Position numbers and translations under genes: made by a program. Below the pieces are notes generated by a model. The model was not told the origin of the DNA, did not search any database, and saw nothing but the letters and a program-made list of their open reading frames with translations. 64,000 nt of DNA, from the NCBI RefSeq assembly GCF_004664715.2, contig NC_051071.1, positions 91,581,936 to 91,645,935 of the forward strand, written 5' to 3'. Below are positions 10,426 through 21,932 of the stretch, one piece after another; the stretch's first letter is position 1, and every line of letters starts with the position of its first letter. Source of the stretch: Peromyscus leucopus (Eukaryota; Chordata; Mammalia; Rodentia; Cricetidae).

Positions 10426-10481
10426 CTGGATATAGAGTTCTCAGGTTTTGTTCTATTAGCACTTTGAAGATGTTTGTGTTG

Positions 10482-10885
10482 GTCCATTTAATGTCAACTT
10501 GACACAGGCTAGAGTCATCTGAGAGGAGGGAACCTCAACTGAGAAAATGCCTCTACAAGATCCAGCTGTAAGGCATTTTCTGAATTAGTGATTGACGTGG
10601 GAGGGCCCAGCCCATGGTGGGTGGTTCCATCCTGGGCTGGTGGTCCCGGGTGCTATAAAAAAGCCAGCTGAGCAAGCCATGATGAGCAAAGCAGTAAGCA
10701 CCACCCCTCCACGGCCTCTGCATCAGCTCCTGCCTCCAGGCTCCTGCCCTGCTTGAGTTCCTGTCCTGATTCCTTCAGTGATGAGCAGCAGTGTAGAAGT
10801 GTAAATAAACCCTTTCCTCCCCAGCTTGCTTTTTTTTATCACGGTGTCTCATCACAGCGATGGTAACCTTGACTAAGACTGTGTT
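10482..10885 (+). mobile_element. Rodent interspersed repeat, family C
   Basis: Recognised by ATGTCAACTTGACACAGGCT, GGGAGGGCCCAGCCCATGG and the end CCTTGACTAAGAC. Related copies at 21587 and 36338. LTR-like length; no database name assigned. Confidence 0.75.
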
Positions 10886-10947
10886 AGTGTGTTATGTTGT
10901 GGCCACTGTGGTTTCTGACAAGAAATCTTTGATGTCTGAACCATGTT

Positions 10948-11286
10948 TGTTGCAGAATATCTGTATACTGTGTGAAGATGTGTTGCTGTGATTGGTGTAA
11001 TAAAAAGCTGAATGGCCAATAGCTAGGCAGGAGAGATAGGCGGGACTTTCGGGCAGAGAGAGGAGGAGAGAAATGCCCTCAAGATGCAGAATGAGTTGGA
11101 CACACAGAATGGGAGAAAGGTAAAAACCAAATGGTAGAATATAGATTAATAAAAACATGGGTCAATTTAAGTTATAAGAGCCAGTGGGACAAGCCTAAGC
11201 TACAGACCAAGCTTTCATAATAAATAAGAAATCTCCATGTCATTGTTTGTGAGCTGACTGGCAGGATAGAAAAAAGACTTGTTACA
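10948..11286 (+). mobile_element. Solo LTR, mys-like family A
   Basis: TGTTGCAGAATATC start, GAATGGCCAATAGCTAGGCA signature, TTGTTACA end. Confidence 0.75.
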
Positions 11287-11289
11287 ATT

Positions 11290-11614
11290 GTTGCCTTATC
11301 CTGAATGTGTCTGTCTCCTCTGGGGTAAGAGATTCCTCTTTGGTTTTTAGCATTTTAGGCTTGGATTTCTCCAAGTTTATCCTGTCGGGCTCTACCAGAC
11401 TTCAGAGTCTAACATTCCTCAGGTTTTCAAGCTGAGATGCTATCCATGTTGTTTCTTCACATCCATCTGCTGCTCTAGCTCTTCTTCCTCTGGAAACTCC
11501 CACTGATGTGTCTTTGACCTTTTGTTTTTGCCCAATAGATACAGCAATGGTCTAGTCATTTTTTTCTAGGTAAGACCCTGCCCTGGTTGGGCCTGGGCCA
11601 CTATTGCCATCATT

Positions 11615-11661
<47 letters not shown>

Positions 11662-11744
11662 TGCCAGCAGCACTGCCGTTTGGGGGCTGCCCTAGGATCT
11701 AACAATTTCTTAGTAGTCAGTGGGATACCTCCATATTCTCTCTT
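11290..11744. repeat. Unique sequence with (ATC)n tract at 11610-11661
   Basis: About 17 ATC/CAT units inside otherwise unassigned sequence. Confidence 0.85.
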
Positions 11745-11918
11745 AATTTTTTGATACAGGTCTTCCTGGATAAGCCAGGCTGATGTCAAACTCACTATGT
11801 AGCCAAGACTGGTTTTGACCTCACTGTGTAGCCCAGCCTGGTTCAAATTCACGACAGTCCTCTGGCCTTAGGCCCTCAGACTCTGAATTTACAGGCATGT
11901 GTCACCACACTCAACTCT
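11745..11918 (-). mobile_element. B1-like SINE, partly dimeric
   Basis: Two copies of an ACTCACTATGTAGCC / CTCACTGTGTAGCCCAG motif in reverse orientation, then CAGGCATGTGTCACCACAC. Confidence 0.65.
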
Positions 11919-12049
11919 GATTTTCTTTATATTATCCACACCTCTTACAAAATTCAAACGTTTGCTTATTTACCCTAAAGATTTGATTTAGGATAGGATG
12001 AGACATGAAATTAAAGTTCTAGATTTATAAACCCTAGCTATTTAAAGAG

Positions 12050-12480
12050 AAATGGGAATTGTATTGATGTAACCAACCGTCTTATTAAATAAGAAACACA
12101 GAAACAATGTAAAAGAGAAAGCCGAGAGGTCAGAGCTCAGAGCTAAAATCTCACCCTTCCTCCTGCTGTCCCAGCTTCGTGAAAAGAGACCTACTTCCTG
12201 TCGGTTCGTTTTTTTATAGTATGTTGTTCTGCCTTCTCATTGGTTGTAAACCCAAACACATGACTGCCTCGTCACTGTCTGAATGTACAGCCCCCTAGGT
12301 CTTAAAGGCATATGTCTCCAATGCTGACTATATCCCTGAACACAGAGATCTTATGGGATTAAAGGCGTGTGCCACCACCGCCACACTCTTGCTATGGCTC
12401 TAATAGCTCTGACCCCCGGACAACTTTATTTATTAACATACAATCAAAATAATAATTCAGTACAATTAGATTACCACCAC
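12050..12480 (-). mobile_element. Composite rodent repeat with B1-derived segment
   Basis: Contains GGGATTAAAGGCGTGTGCCA inside a longer element (TTCTGCCTTCTCATTGG; ACTTTATTTATTAAC end). Related copies at 32190 (opposite strand) and 38140. The B1-derived piece reads as reverse. Confidence 0.6.
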
Positions 12481-14265
12481 AGAATTGGGAATAAAAATTT
12501 TCTGAATTTTGTAAAATTCATTATTAGTGTCAGATATTAGTTTTCAAATTTTGAGAGTATTTTATAGCAAATGATTTATACATACCTCCAGTATAAATAA
12601 AGTTTATCTCAGTGGTGTGTGTGTGTGTGTGTGTGTGTGTACATATGTGGTACTGGGGATCAAACCCAGGACTTTGAGCAAGTGTTCTACATGGAACTAT
12701 ACTATATACCATACCCGGAGTAGCTATATATTGTTTTAACAATAGATGTAATCTATCTTACCGGTTCTGTTTACTCCTCTATCCTCCCCAAGTGACTATT
12801 GCCGAATAGTCACTAAGATCCACTTTCTCATCTTCCATACAGAGAGGTTATGACTGGGCTCACCATGCCAGGGATGGGATGAGGGGCTCCGATGTGCCTG
12901 AACTCCTGCCAGTTAAATCGGATGAAAGTGGAGTGTGCTGCGTCTGACTCAGACATTAAGATGCACCCAGTTTCTACCAGCTAGATCCTACAGTGACCCC
13001 ACATGTCTGTGCAGAGGGCAACAATGCCTTCAGGGAAAGATAAAAGCAGACAATAACAGTACAGCAGTATGGGTAGTCCAAGCTAGAACAGAGCCATGTC
13101 CAGGCTCCACAGGGTCACAGGGGAGGGAAGCCTCCTGAGTCTGAGGCAGAATGTAGCATTAAAGGCTGTATCAGATACACAGTATAGTTGCCAGCACAAA
13201 GTGTCAATGAATTCTTCTATAATCTATACAAACAGAAAAAGTATAATACTTATAACTTTTGTATGAGAGAGTCATACCATAAACAATAGCACATCTGAAA
13301 AGGTCATGAAGTAATGGTTATTTACATCTAATCTCTTTGAAACTTGTGGCCTCAACAAATCTTTTTTTTTTTTTTTAATTCTAAAATATGTCTTGCACAA
13401 CTCTGTCTGAGAGATATCTGAAGGGGAACCAACAAGCCCGAGTTTTCTGTGATTCTGTAGCCCTTTAATCATAGTGTTCCCAGAGCAGAAGAACAGGACA
13501 GGATAAAACTGCTTCGGGGAGCGGCTGCTTTGGTGCGCTAAAGCACAGGCCTGGAGCGAAGTCTGTTTTCACAATAGCTGCAGAGTCCTTCCTAAAGCAC
13601 TGCATCAGCGTTAATATTTTAAGCTCAACACCTTAGGAGATGGGTGGGTTACTCTGCTCCCTCTGGACGACTCCTGCTTTGATGGGTTGCTTTAGGTCCC
13701 GGGGTCTCAGCTCATTGTCTGTTGGGTTCACAGAAACATTTCATATGTGCTGCCAGGATCTATGTACACTTCTATGAAACTCTTGGATTTGGGTTTTCTC
13801 TCAGTGTGCTTTCTTTCATCTCAGGGTTTAAAATAATTTTCTTGTAAGTCCTCAGACCATTTTTTGTTATTGGAAGTGGATGAAAAACAAGTAGAAATCT
13901 TATTATACTTCACTTTTGACCAAAGCACTACAATAGACCTTTTGAAATCTATAATCTTTATGACTGAAAAGTTCATAGATTTTGATTTCTTACAAAAGAA
14001 AGTCAAGTGAAACAAAATCTGCTATGGAGAACTTACAACCTGAAATTTTCCAAAATGTGCACACAGTAGATGATTAACAAATTCATGTTAATAAACTTCC
14101 TCTGAGATCATAAGGAAGTTCCTCCTTCTCCTCACAGAAGCATCAGTGTGTTTAGATTATCCTTGAATGCTTATGGACTTGGAGTAATGCTTAGTGGGCA
14201 AATGATTTGTTTTAACTCATCACCGAGATTGTGACTGGAGATGGGCTGTGGGGAGAAACAGGCTG
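12480..14265. other. Mostly unique sequence, (GT)n at 12614-12641
   Basis: No gene seen. ORFs are under 70 codons. One GT microsatellite and a T-run at 13362-13377. Confidence 0.45.
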
Positions 14266-14267
14266 TG

Positions 14268-14450
14268 ACTGAAGAGTGTGGGCTCTGGCGATGCCTAGAC
14301 CATGTTGGAACTCATTGCTCCTAGAAGCCACTGTGTCCAATTTCTTCACCTATGAAACAGAAGAAGCAATACCTACCTCAAACAATGTGGATAAACTGCA
14401 ATTACCCAACTAGAGTCTGGCACAGTAACTTACATTGTGAGGGTGGTTAT
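14268..14450 (+). mobile_element. MIR relic
   Basis: AATTTCTTCACCTATGAAAC, AATACCTACCTC and AGAGTCTGGCACAGTAA follow the MIR consensus order. Confidence 0.65.
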
Positions 14451-14839
14451 GTAATTAATTGCATTATTATCAAATATTTGAAGTATTACATGTTCAAAGT
14501 GAAAACTTAGGCTTTACTGTAGATATGAAGGTGTCTTTATTCATTGATGTATACTAAAGGAGTTCTACATGTGACATGAACATGAGAAAGCTGTTGTTTT
14601 CTTTTTCCATTTTCGTGTGTGTGTTATTCATGTGTGTGTGTTTTGCATATGTATGGGAGCATGAGTGTGTATACATGCACATGGAGTCCTGACATTGATG
14701 TTGAAAAATCATCCACAATCACTTGTCCACCTTATTCATTGAGCCAGGGTCTCTCAACCAAACCCTGGCAAACGTGCATCTTCCCTTCAATAACTGTGCT
14801 TATGAGTACTCAGCTAAACACTTGAAAGGGTCCTTTATA

Positions 14840-14840
<1 letters not shown>

Positions 14841-14889
<49 letters not shown>

Positions 14890-14908
14890 TCCCTCCCTCC
14901 CTCCCTCT
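14841..14908. repeat. (CT)n then (CCCT)n tract
   Basis: More than 40 bases of CT repeats running into CCCT repeats; a polypurine/polypyrimidine tract able to form triplex DNA. Confidence 0.9.
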
Positions 14909-14909
14909 C

Positions 14910-15234
14910 CCCACCTCTCTCATACCCCCACCATGTCATTTCTCTCTGAAACTCTTTCCAGTGAAGCTTAACTTACACTCTCAGTTTCCATCTAAGTCTT
15001 GCCTCCCTGTGCTGGGATTCAGAACTCTCACGGTGCACACACCACCCAAGCCATGGGGTACCAAGAAAAGAGCCTGAGTGTCCGAGGCACTCACAAAGCA
15101 GGTAAACTGAATCTCCTTCTTCAGGTGGATGCTTTCCTAGGCAAGGTCTCATTAGTCCACTCTGCAACTACATGAATCAACTGATGGACACAGAGAGATG
15201 TTGTTCACAAAGGCATAACAAGAATGCATGTTTC
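14910..15234. other. No gene or repeat recognised
   Basis: Short unique stretch. Confidence 0.45.
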
Positions 15235-15390
15235 ACCAGGCAGTGGTGTTGTATGCCTTTAATCCCAGCACTCGAGAGGCAGAGACAGGCGGATCTCTGT
15301 GAGTTCGAGGCCAGCCTGGTCTACAGAGTGAGTTTCAGGATGGCCTGGGCTGTTTCACAGAGAAAACTTGTCTGGAAAAAAAAAAAAGAA
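15235..15390 (+). mobile_element. B1 SINE
   Basis: CAGGCAGTGGTGTTGTATGC head, typical core, A-run tail at 15376. Confidence 0.92.
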
Positions 15391-15775
15391 TACATGTTTC
15401 CCAAGGATGAAATTTAAGAGTGCAGAAGGACTAGAGTGGTGCTGTGGGTATCCCTGCTAGATGGCTGTGAAGGGATGCCAGCAGTAAGGGGCAGGATATT
15501 ACAATTCTCATGAGGGTCTTCCAGTCGTTAGGAACCTGCTGCAGAGCGGGCACAGATGCCCTGGAGACAGTTTTGAGAGGAGCAGTCATGCACAGGATTT
15601 TCAGCAATGGGTTCAACCAAGTAAAAAGAATAATGCCTTTTCTGCTTCGTCTCTCCTCCCTGCCCTCAAGCCCAGAAACCTGGAAGAGGATGAGGGAGCA
15701 GACGGCGGAGTTAATGAAGCTCTTGCTTCTCTGACCTTGTTGTTGAGTTACGAGCAAGCTGAGGTTTTATAAGCA

Positions 15776-15776
15776 A

Positions 15777-15823
<47 letters not shown>
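15776..15823. repeat. (AAT)n microsatellite
   Basis: About 16 near-perfect AAT units. Confidence 0.92.
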
Positions 15824-15824
<1 letters not shown>

Positions 15825-15826
<2 letters not shown>

Positions 15827-16192
15827 GACTGGTGTTTAAGATGACTAGGCCAAATGTTTGATACAACAAGCCTATGCCTCTGTCATAGACGCCATTGAGA
15901 AAGCAAGGGTAAAGGGAAAATAAAACCACTGCATGTCTACCAGCCACTGAGTTTAGACTATTTGCTAAGTGCTTATATTTCTGTCCCCAGCACTGAGTAA
16001 CCAGTGTTTAACAGTTATTTGATCAATATTCAATTAATAAATCTTGGATATTTGGAATTATGTTTTTTCGGTTGGTATGTATAAATCAAAATTTTATATC
16101 TGTTACACTAAAACTTAACCATTATAAAGCAACTTGCATGCTTTAACATTTAGTTTAATCAAAAAAACTCTTATATAGTCTACTATATAAAG

Positions 16193-16237
<45 letters not shown>

Positions 16238-17048
16238 ATGTGCATGTGCATGAGTGCCCATGGCACCAGTAGCCAACACTGTAAGTCTTCTTCACTCACT
16301 CTCACCTGTTTTTTGAGGGGCCCTCACTGATCCTGGAGCTCCCCATTCTGCTGGATGGGCTGGTCAGGGAGCCTTTAGGATCTTCCTGTCTGTGCCTCTC
16401 TGGTGCTGGGTCCCAGCCTCATCTGGAAATCAGAATTTGGGTCCTCGTACTGTGCAACATGTGAGTAACTGAATAAGCCATTTTTCTTCCCCAAGAAATG
16501 CTATTATTTTTTAAATATTTATTTTTATTTGTGTGTGTGTGTTCTATTATTCATTCTATTATATTTTTCTCTTCACTAAAAATCAAAATTATATTCCAAA
16601 AATTTTTATTTTAATAATTTTCACCATTCATATTATCACATAATTTTTAAAGCTTATTTACTTCTAGATTCTAAAATCTCTAATCATAGAATATTGATCA
16701 TCATTGTATTTAATTCTATAATCATCATGCATACAAAGTAGGACTTGGTAGCATGTAGTACCAACCAAATTTCTAAAATAGATACTGCATCAACTTTCAG
16801 GAAATGCTGGCTCAGGTCTTGGAGTGGTGGTAGCTGTCTTTGAAACTTCTAAACCTCAATTCTTACCTTTTCAGAAATCAGAGTCAAACTCTATAAAGAT
16901 CCTTCAAATTTTATATTTAAGGTTCATTGATGCTATCTATGATTCCATTAAAACAACAACAAATGAAACAAAAAAGAAAGTATATTAGCCAGATTGGGCA
17001 CATTCATGGTGGTATGGCCACAGACCAAGAAAGTATCAAAAACAGCTG
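15825..17048. other. No gene recognised
   Basis: AT-rich unique sequence apart from the TG tract. Confidence 0.45.
16197..16235. repeat. (TG)n microsatellite
   Basis: About 19 TG units, then GTACATGTGCATGTGCATG. Confidence 0.92.
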
Positions 17049-17465
17049 TGCCAGGCTGGAGAGCTGGCGCAGCAGGTATGGGAGCTTGCCAGCAAGCCTG
17101 ATAGCTTGGTTTCTTTTTTAAAATTCTATTTCATTTTTATTTATGTATGTACACATGTCCGTATGTGTGTACACCACATGTGTATGGGGGAGCCTGCAGT
17201 GGCCAGAAAGAGATCACTGGGTTCTCTGGAGCTGTAGTTACAGGCGGTTGTGAGATGCTTGGCAGTGGGTGCTGGGAACTGAACTCAGGTCTTCTGGGAG
17301 AGCAGCAGATGTTTCACTGATGAGCCATCTCTCCAGCCCCGTGACAACTTGATTTCTACCCCCAGATTCACACGGTGGAAAGAGAAGACCAACTCCCACA
17401 AGTTGTCCTTTGATCTCATGTCATTTCAAGCATGCCACCCAGACACAATAAATAAAAAAAAAAAA
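17049..17465 (+). mobile_element. SINE (B4/B3 type) interrupted by a second SINE
   Basis: Left part GGCTGGAGAGCTGGCGCAGC to 17107; right part from about 17346 with ACTCCCACAAGTTGTCC and an AATAAA tail. The insertion between them is on the opposite strand. Confidence 0.75.
17108..17342 (-). mobile_element. B2/B3-family SINE, nested
   Basis: Ends GAGCCATCTCTCCAGCCCC. Flanked by similar 14-mers GATAGCTTGGTTTC (17100) and GACAACTTGATTTC (17343), probably diverged target-site duplications. Confidence 0.8.
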
Positions 17466-17467
17466 AA

Positions 17468-17642
17468 ATAGCTTTTTTTTTTTTTTTTTTTTGGTTTTTC
17501 GAGACAGGGTTTCTTTGTGTAGTTTTGGTACCTGTCCTGGATCTCACTCTGTAGACCAGGTTGGCCTCGAACTCACAGAGATCCGCCTGGCTCTGTCTCC
17601 CAAGTACTGGGATTAACAGCGTGCACTACCACTGCCCAGCTT
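17468..17642 (-). mobile_element. B1 SINE
   Basis: Long T-run, TTTTTCGAGACAGGGTTTCT through ACTACCACTGCCCAGC. Confidence 0.93.
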
Positions 17643-17714
17643 TTTAGCTGTTCTTAATTGTGGTAATTTCATAAATAAGTTCCAGACCAGCCAGAGCTAC
17701 ATAGTGAGAACTGT

Positions 17715-17716
<2 letters not shown>

Positions 17717-17772
<56 letters not shown>
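17717..17772. repeat. (GA)n microsatellite
   Basis: About 27 GA units following a short B1 fragment (17675-17716). Confidence 0.93.
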
Positions 17773-17774
<2 letters not shown>

Positions 17775-17775
<1 letters not shown>

Positions 17776-18424
17776 CTATGGGATATCTACAGTTATTATA
17801 GTCTGTGTTGAGTGTTGGGATTACTGTCTAAAGAGAAATTCTCCTCTCTACTCTGAGGAAGAAATACTTACTAACCTGTTGTTCTTTGTTTTCTCTTTAC
17901 CTGGTCCTCACTGAATAGCACCTCTGGAAATTTTCAAGTTAATTTATTCCCAGAGGAAATGCTATGGAGTAGAATGCTTCAATGACCTTGCTTGCCAGTT
18001 CAAGCCCAGAAAGCCGGATCTGGACAGCAGTGGTGTGGAGCGTGTGCCAAGTGCGGCACATGGTCCCTTAATTTTATTGGTGTTCCATGCTGCACACGGA
18101 GATTGTCAAATGACATCTTTAGTGTGTGTTCAATATTACCCAGTTTTAAACTTTGACTTTAATTTATTCAGGAGAATCAGGATGCAGTGACTCACTTTAA
18201 AGCGATGGTCTCTGAGGTCCTCTACTGTCATTGTTCCAAATTGTTTGCCTTGGACATCAAATAGTTCCAGAAAACAGTCTAGTATCTCTAGACTTAACCT
18301 TTAGAGTGATTAATGATCCACTGTTTTAAAGAGCAAATTCTACTTTACACATTAGAGTTCCTACGGCTAAATTAGAAAGTAACTTCGTACAGGGTATTTT
18401 TATGGGATGTCGGGGTTTCCTTTG
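17775..18424. other. No gene recognised
   Basis: Unique sequence. Confidence 0.45.
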
Positions 18425-18582
18425 GTAAAATGCCTGTGGCTCCAGCTTCACAACCTAAGTGTGATCTTTCAGGGCTGGAGAAGGAGCAGGAGGGTCTCTG
18501 GGGTTAGTTAGCAGGCCAGTCTAGCCAGCTGGTGAGTCCTGGGTTCAATGAGAGACCTTGTCTCAAAAGATAGGGTGGAGAG
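18425..18582 (+). mobile_element. RSINE1/B4-type SINE, 3' half
   Basis: CCAGCTGGTGAGTCCTGGGT, TCAATGAGAGACCTTGTCTC and the AGGGTGGAGAG end of the family. Confidence 0.7.
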
Positions 18583-18905
18583 TGATTCAGAAGACACCAG
18601 CTTCCCCATGCACACTCATGCGTGTTTATGATACCTCCATACACAACCACCACACACACTTCACACAACACACACACACATACACACACAATTCAGAAGA
18701 CACCAGCTTCCCCATGCACACTCATGCGTGTTTACTCAAATGATACCTCCATACACAACCACCACACACACTTCACACAACACACACACACACACACACA
18801 CACACACGATTCAGAAGACACCAGCTTCTCCATGCACACTCATGCGTGTTTACTCAAATGATACCTCCATATACACACACCTCACACAACACACACACAC
18901 ACACT
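18583..18905. repeat. Tandem repeat of 107-118 bp, about 3 units
   Basis: Units start GATTCAGAAGACACCAGCTT at 18583, about 18690 and 18808. They appear to be the amplified 3' end of the preceding SINE with its (AC)n tail. Each unit contains TGCACACTCATGCGTGTTTA. Confidence 0.85.
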
Positions 18906-18944
18906 ATGAATAAATAATATGATTGGATAATAATATATAAAGGG

Positions 18945-19085
18945 TATTTTGAGTCAGTCATGGTAATGCACACCCATGAGCCCAGCACCAAGGAGGCAAA
19001 GACAGGAAGGGCTGTGAGTTCAGCGGCAGCCTGATCTACATAGTGTGCTCAAGGCCACCCTAGACTACAAGCCAAGACCCTTCCG
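18945..19085 (+). mobile_element. Diverged B1-like SINE
   Basis: GTCATGGTAATGCACACCCA head and CTGTGAGTTCAGCGGCAGCC core. Confidence 0.65.
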
Positions 19086-19099
19086 CACCAACTTCCACC

Positions 19100-21470
19100 C
19101 ATCAAAAGGGTATTGTGCAGCACTCTGATTTAGTCCCCCAACACACACACTCTTCAGTAACAAACACTGGACTCTGTCTCTCTGACATGCACTCGTGCAA
19201 GCACACATGTGCTTCTTTCTTCGAGGCAAGCCTTGGTCTTCTCGTTAGCACATCACTGCTGCTGATGCTCCTTGCAAGGTCACCACCGGCAACATCTCTT
19301 TCTGTTGTTGCTCTTTTGTTGCTAATCCTGTTAAGTCCCTCCTCTTATGTGTGTAGCAAATAACTGAAGTGGCCTCCATTGTAGAGGGCAGATGCATCAC
19401 AGTGCAGCGGACAGCATTGTCTGGTCTATAACAGTGGCTGGTGTGCTAAACCCGGGACACTCTATTCGTGGCAGTACCTGGGTATTGCTGTGTACTCAGA
19501 ACTTATGTCCATTCGAAACACCTATACACTTTTGTAAATAGTCTCAGACCTTTGTTTCCATGAAAGCAGATTTGTTGGTTACTCTGTCTTAGTCTCTTAC
19601 GTCTGCTTCTCATTTTCTACCCAAAAGTTAAACGTCAGGAGCTCGGAACCATGCCTTCTACTCTTTGTTTTCTGTGTATTCCCCTGAGGAAAACATGATG
19701 GCCTCCTCTATCAACCCCTATGACTTCAGTCATGTATATGCTGACAAATCCCAAATTTTTGTCTCTGGCACAGCTCCCAATTCTGAGTAACAGGTCTGCA
19801 CAGAGAACTGCCTCCACTACAGTTCAATTTGGAAATATCAAAGGCACCCCTATATCACTCTGTGTCCAAAATTGGACCCACAGTCTTATTGCTACATAAA
19901 TAAAATGGCTCTGTTATGCGTTCAAATATTTAGTCATCAAGTAACTGGGAGAGGACATCTTTAATTCCTGCCTCTACCTCAATCTCCTGGACCCAATTAT
20001 TGAGTCAACTTCTTAGATATGATTTATTATTGTCATCATCCAAGAGAGAGAGTACCCTTGGACACAGATGCAAGAGCCTTGTCCATGGAATGGATAAATC
20101 TCCATTACAGATGATCCATCGCCAAATACTGAACTGAAGAAAGACCATCACTTCTGGAATGGACCTACCATAGAGGGTCGTTTGTTGCCAGTTTCCCCAG
20201 CAATAATGTCAGCTGAAGGTTATGTGCAGTTCCTGGAATTAACTCTACCTCCCCTCTCCATGGATGTTATAACACACAGGCTTTCCTTACTCTTATCTTT
20301 GCTGAATATGATGTTCCATCAAGCATTCCAGTCTTCAGGAACGCTACTAATATATAGATATACTGGCTTTTTCTATCAGTCTTTGAGAGCTGATTAATGT
20401 ATACCAGTAATGACAAATAGATCTGCTATGTTGATAAAATCCAGTTTCTAAAATCTAAATCTATAGGCTGAGAACCAGAGCATGGGCTGTGATAAATCCA
20501 CCAAGATAATTTATCTTGTAGAGTCTCTTGGAAGGCAGCCAATTGATCTTGCCTGGAGTTATCCATGTGCTTTCCATTTGAAATATTTCTGAGGGAAAAA
20601 AAAAACTTGTTGACTTAAATAAAAGACATGCACAGGCTTACTGCAGTTGATCGAGATTATTAACGAAGATATGTGGGACTCTGGAGCAGCAGAGGGAATT
20701 GCTTCTGAGGCCATTCAGAGAACCTGGCTTCAGTGCTCCAAAGCCAGGGAGATGCAGTGGCTGCTTGAAGAATGTTGTATTTGCCATGATAAGCCAACTG
20801 CAAGTAAGCCATTCTTCTAACGTGTTATCCTTCCCTAAAAGAAGACTGGCCTCAATGGGGTCAGGGTCAAGACAAACAACCCCTGAGGCGGCTTAGCCCA
20901 AGGCACCTGGTCCAGCCAGCTATGACTGTGACACTGGGTTGAGCTCACAGAATTCCTTCTCTAAAGTGGCTGGAGGGTGCACAGAGAGAAAAAGGAGGCA
21001 GGCATTTCAATGCTTCAGGGCCTCTTCCTACAGCTCACTCAGCAGAGGCCACACACAGCCTTAGGAAGCCATGGGAGCAATAAGAAGAAAGTATGGAGAG
21101 ATTTCCAGGAAGAAGGATCCAACTCTGAACACAAGGGGAGAACAGACCAAAAAGTTAAGCCATGAAGACAAAAGCAGGCTTGGATGAGCCCAGCTTCGAG
21201 AGAGCATGAAGTACAGATCAGGCCACAGTTGGGAAAACATTTTAAGGAAGAGTTAGAAAACCAAGTCACAGGAAGCGTCAGTGCTGGATTTTTGGAGGGC
21301 CAGGCAAACCAGAAGAAGGAGTTTAATTTTGATATAATCAGAAAGAAGTTTTACATCGAAGACTAGTTAGAGCATGGAGACTAGAAATCAGGAAGACTTA
21401 GTGAGTTTGCCACTGTCATAACCAGGGCCTGGGGATGTGAACGAAGTTGGTTGCTGTATGAAGAGACATT
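19100..21470. other. Largely unique sequence with an old repeat at about 19860-20030
   Basis: 19860-20030 resembles a mammal-wide ancient repeat, possibly L1-derived (CCAAAATTGGACCCACAGTC; GTCAACTTCTTAGAT). No gene seen, although 20640-21370 is repeat-free and has short ORFs. Confidence 0.4.
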
Positions 21471-21560
21471 CTGGCTAGGATGTAGCTCAGCGGTAGAGTG
21501 CTCTTCCAGCACAGGTGAGGCTCTGGGTTCCACACCCAGCACAACTGAAATAAAGAATTA
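21471..21560 (+). mobile_element. ID-type SINE
   Basis: ATGTAGCTCAGCGGTAGAGT (A box) and GGTTCCACACCCAGCAC (B box) with an A-rich tail: tRNA-derived, not a functional tRNA. Confidence 0.85.
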
Positions 21561-21586
21561 AGCAAAAGTATTGAAAGACATTATCT

Positions 21587-21850
21587 TGTTTAGTTTTAAC
21601 TGTCAACTTGACACAACCTAGAGTCACCTAGGAAGAGTCTGAATGAGGTTATGTCAGGCTGGCCTGTGGGTGCCCATCTGTGGGGACAGTCTTGACTGTT
21701 CACTTACGGAGGAAGACTGAGCCCATGGTGAGCAGCGCTGTTCCCTAGGCAGGGGTCCTGAACCTGTCAGAGTAGAGGAAGCAGCCAAGTAGAAAGTAAG
21801 CAGGCAGCCAGCAGGGGGCCATGTGTGTCTCTCTGCTCTTGTCTGTGGAT
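21587..21850 (+). mobile_element. Rodent interspersed repeat, family C-like
   Basis: CTGTCAACTTGACACAACCT start and GACTGAGCCCATGGTGAGC; the rest diverges. Confidence 0.6.
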
Positions 21851-21932
21851 ATCATGTGACTGACTCGTTCTGAACGGAAAACTGTCGAGTGGAAACTAGC
21901 TGACTCCGTGGGTACAATCAGCTCCACGCAGA

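Noticed and set aside
21471..21560. tRNA-like A and B boxes
   Set aside because: An ID-type SINE with an A-rich tail; the cloverleaf is not maintained. The same applies to 41999 and 51640.
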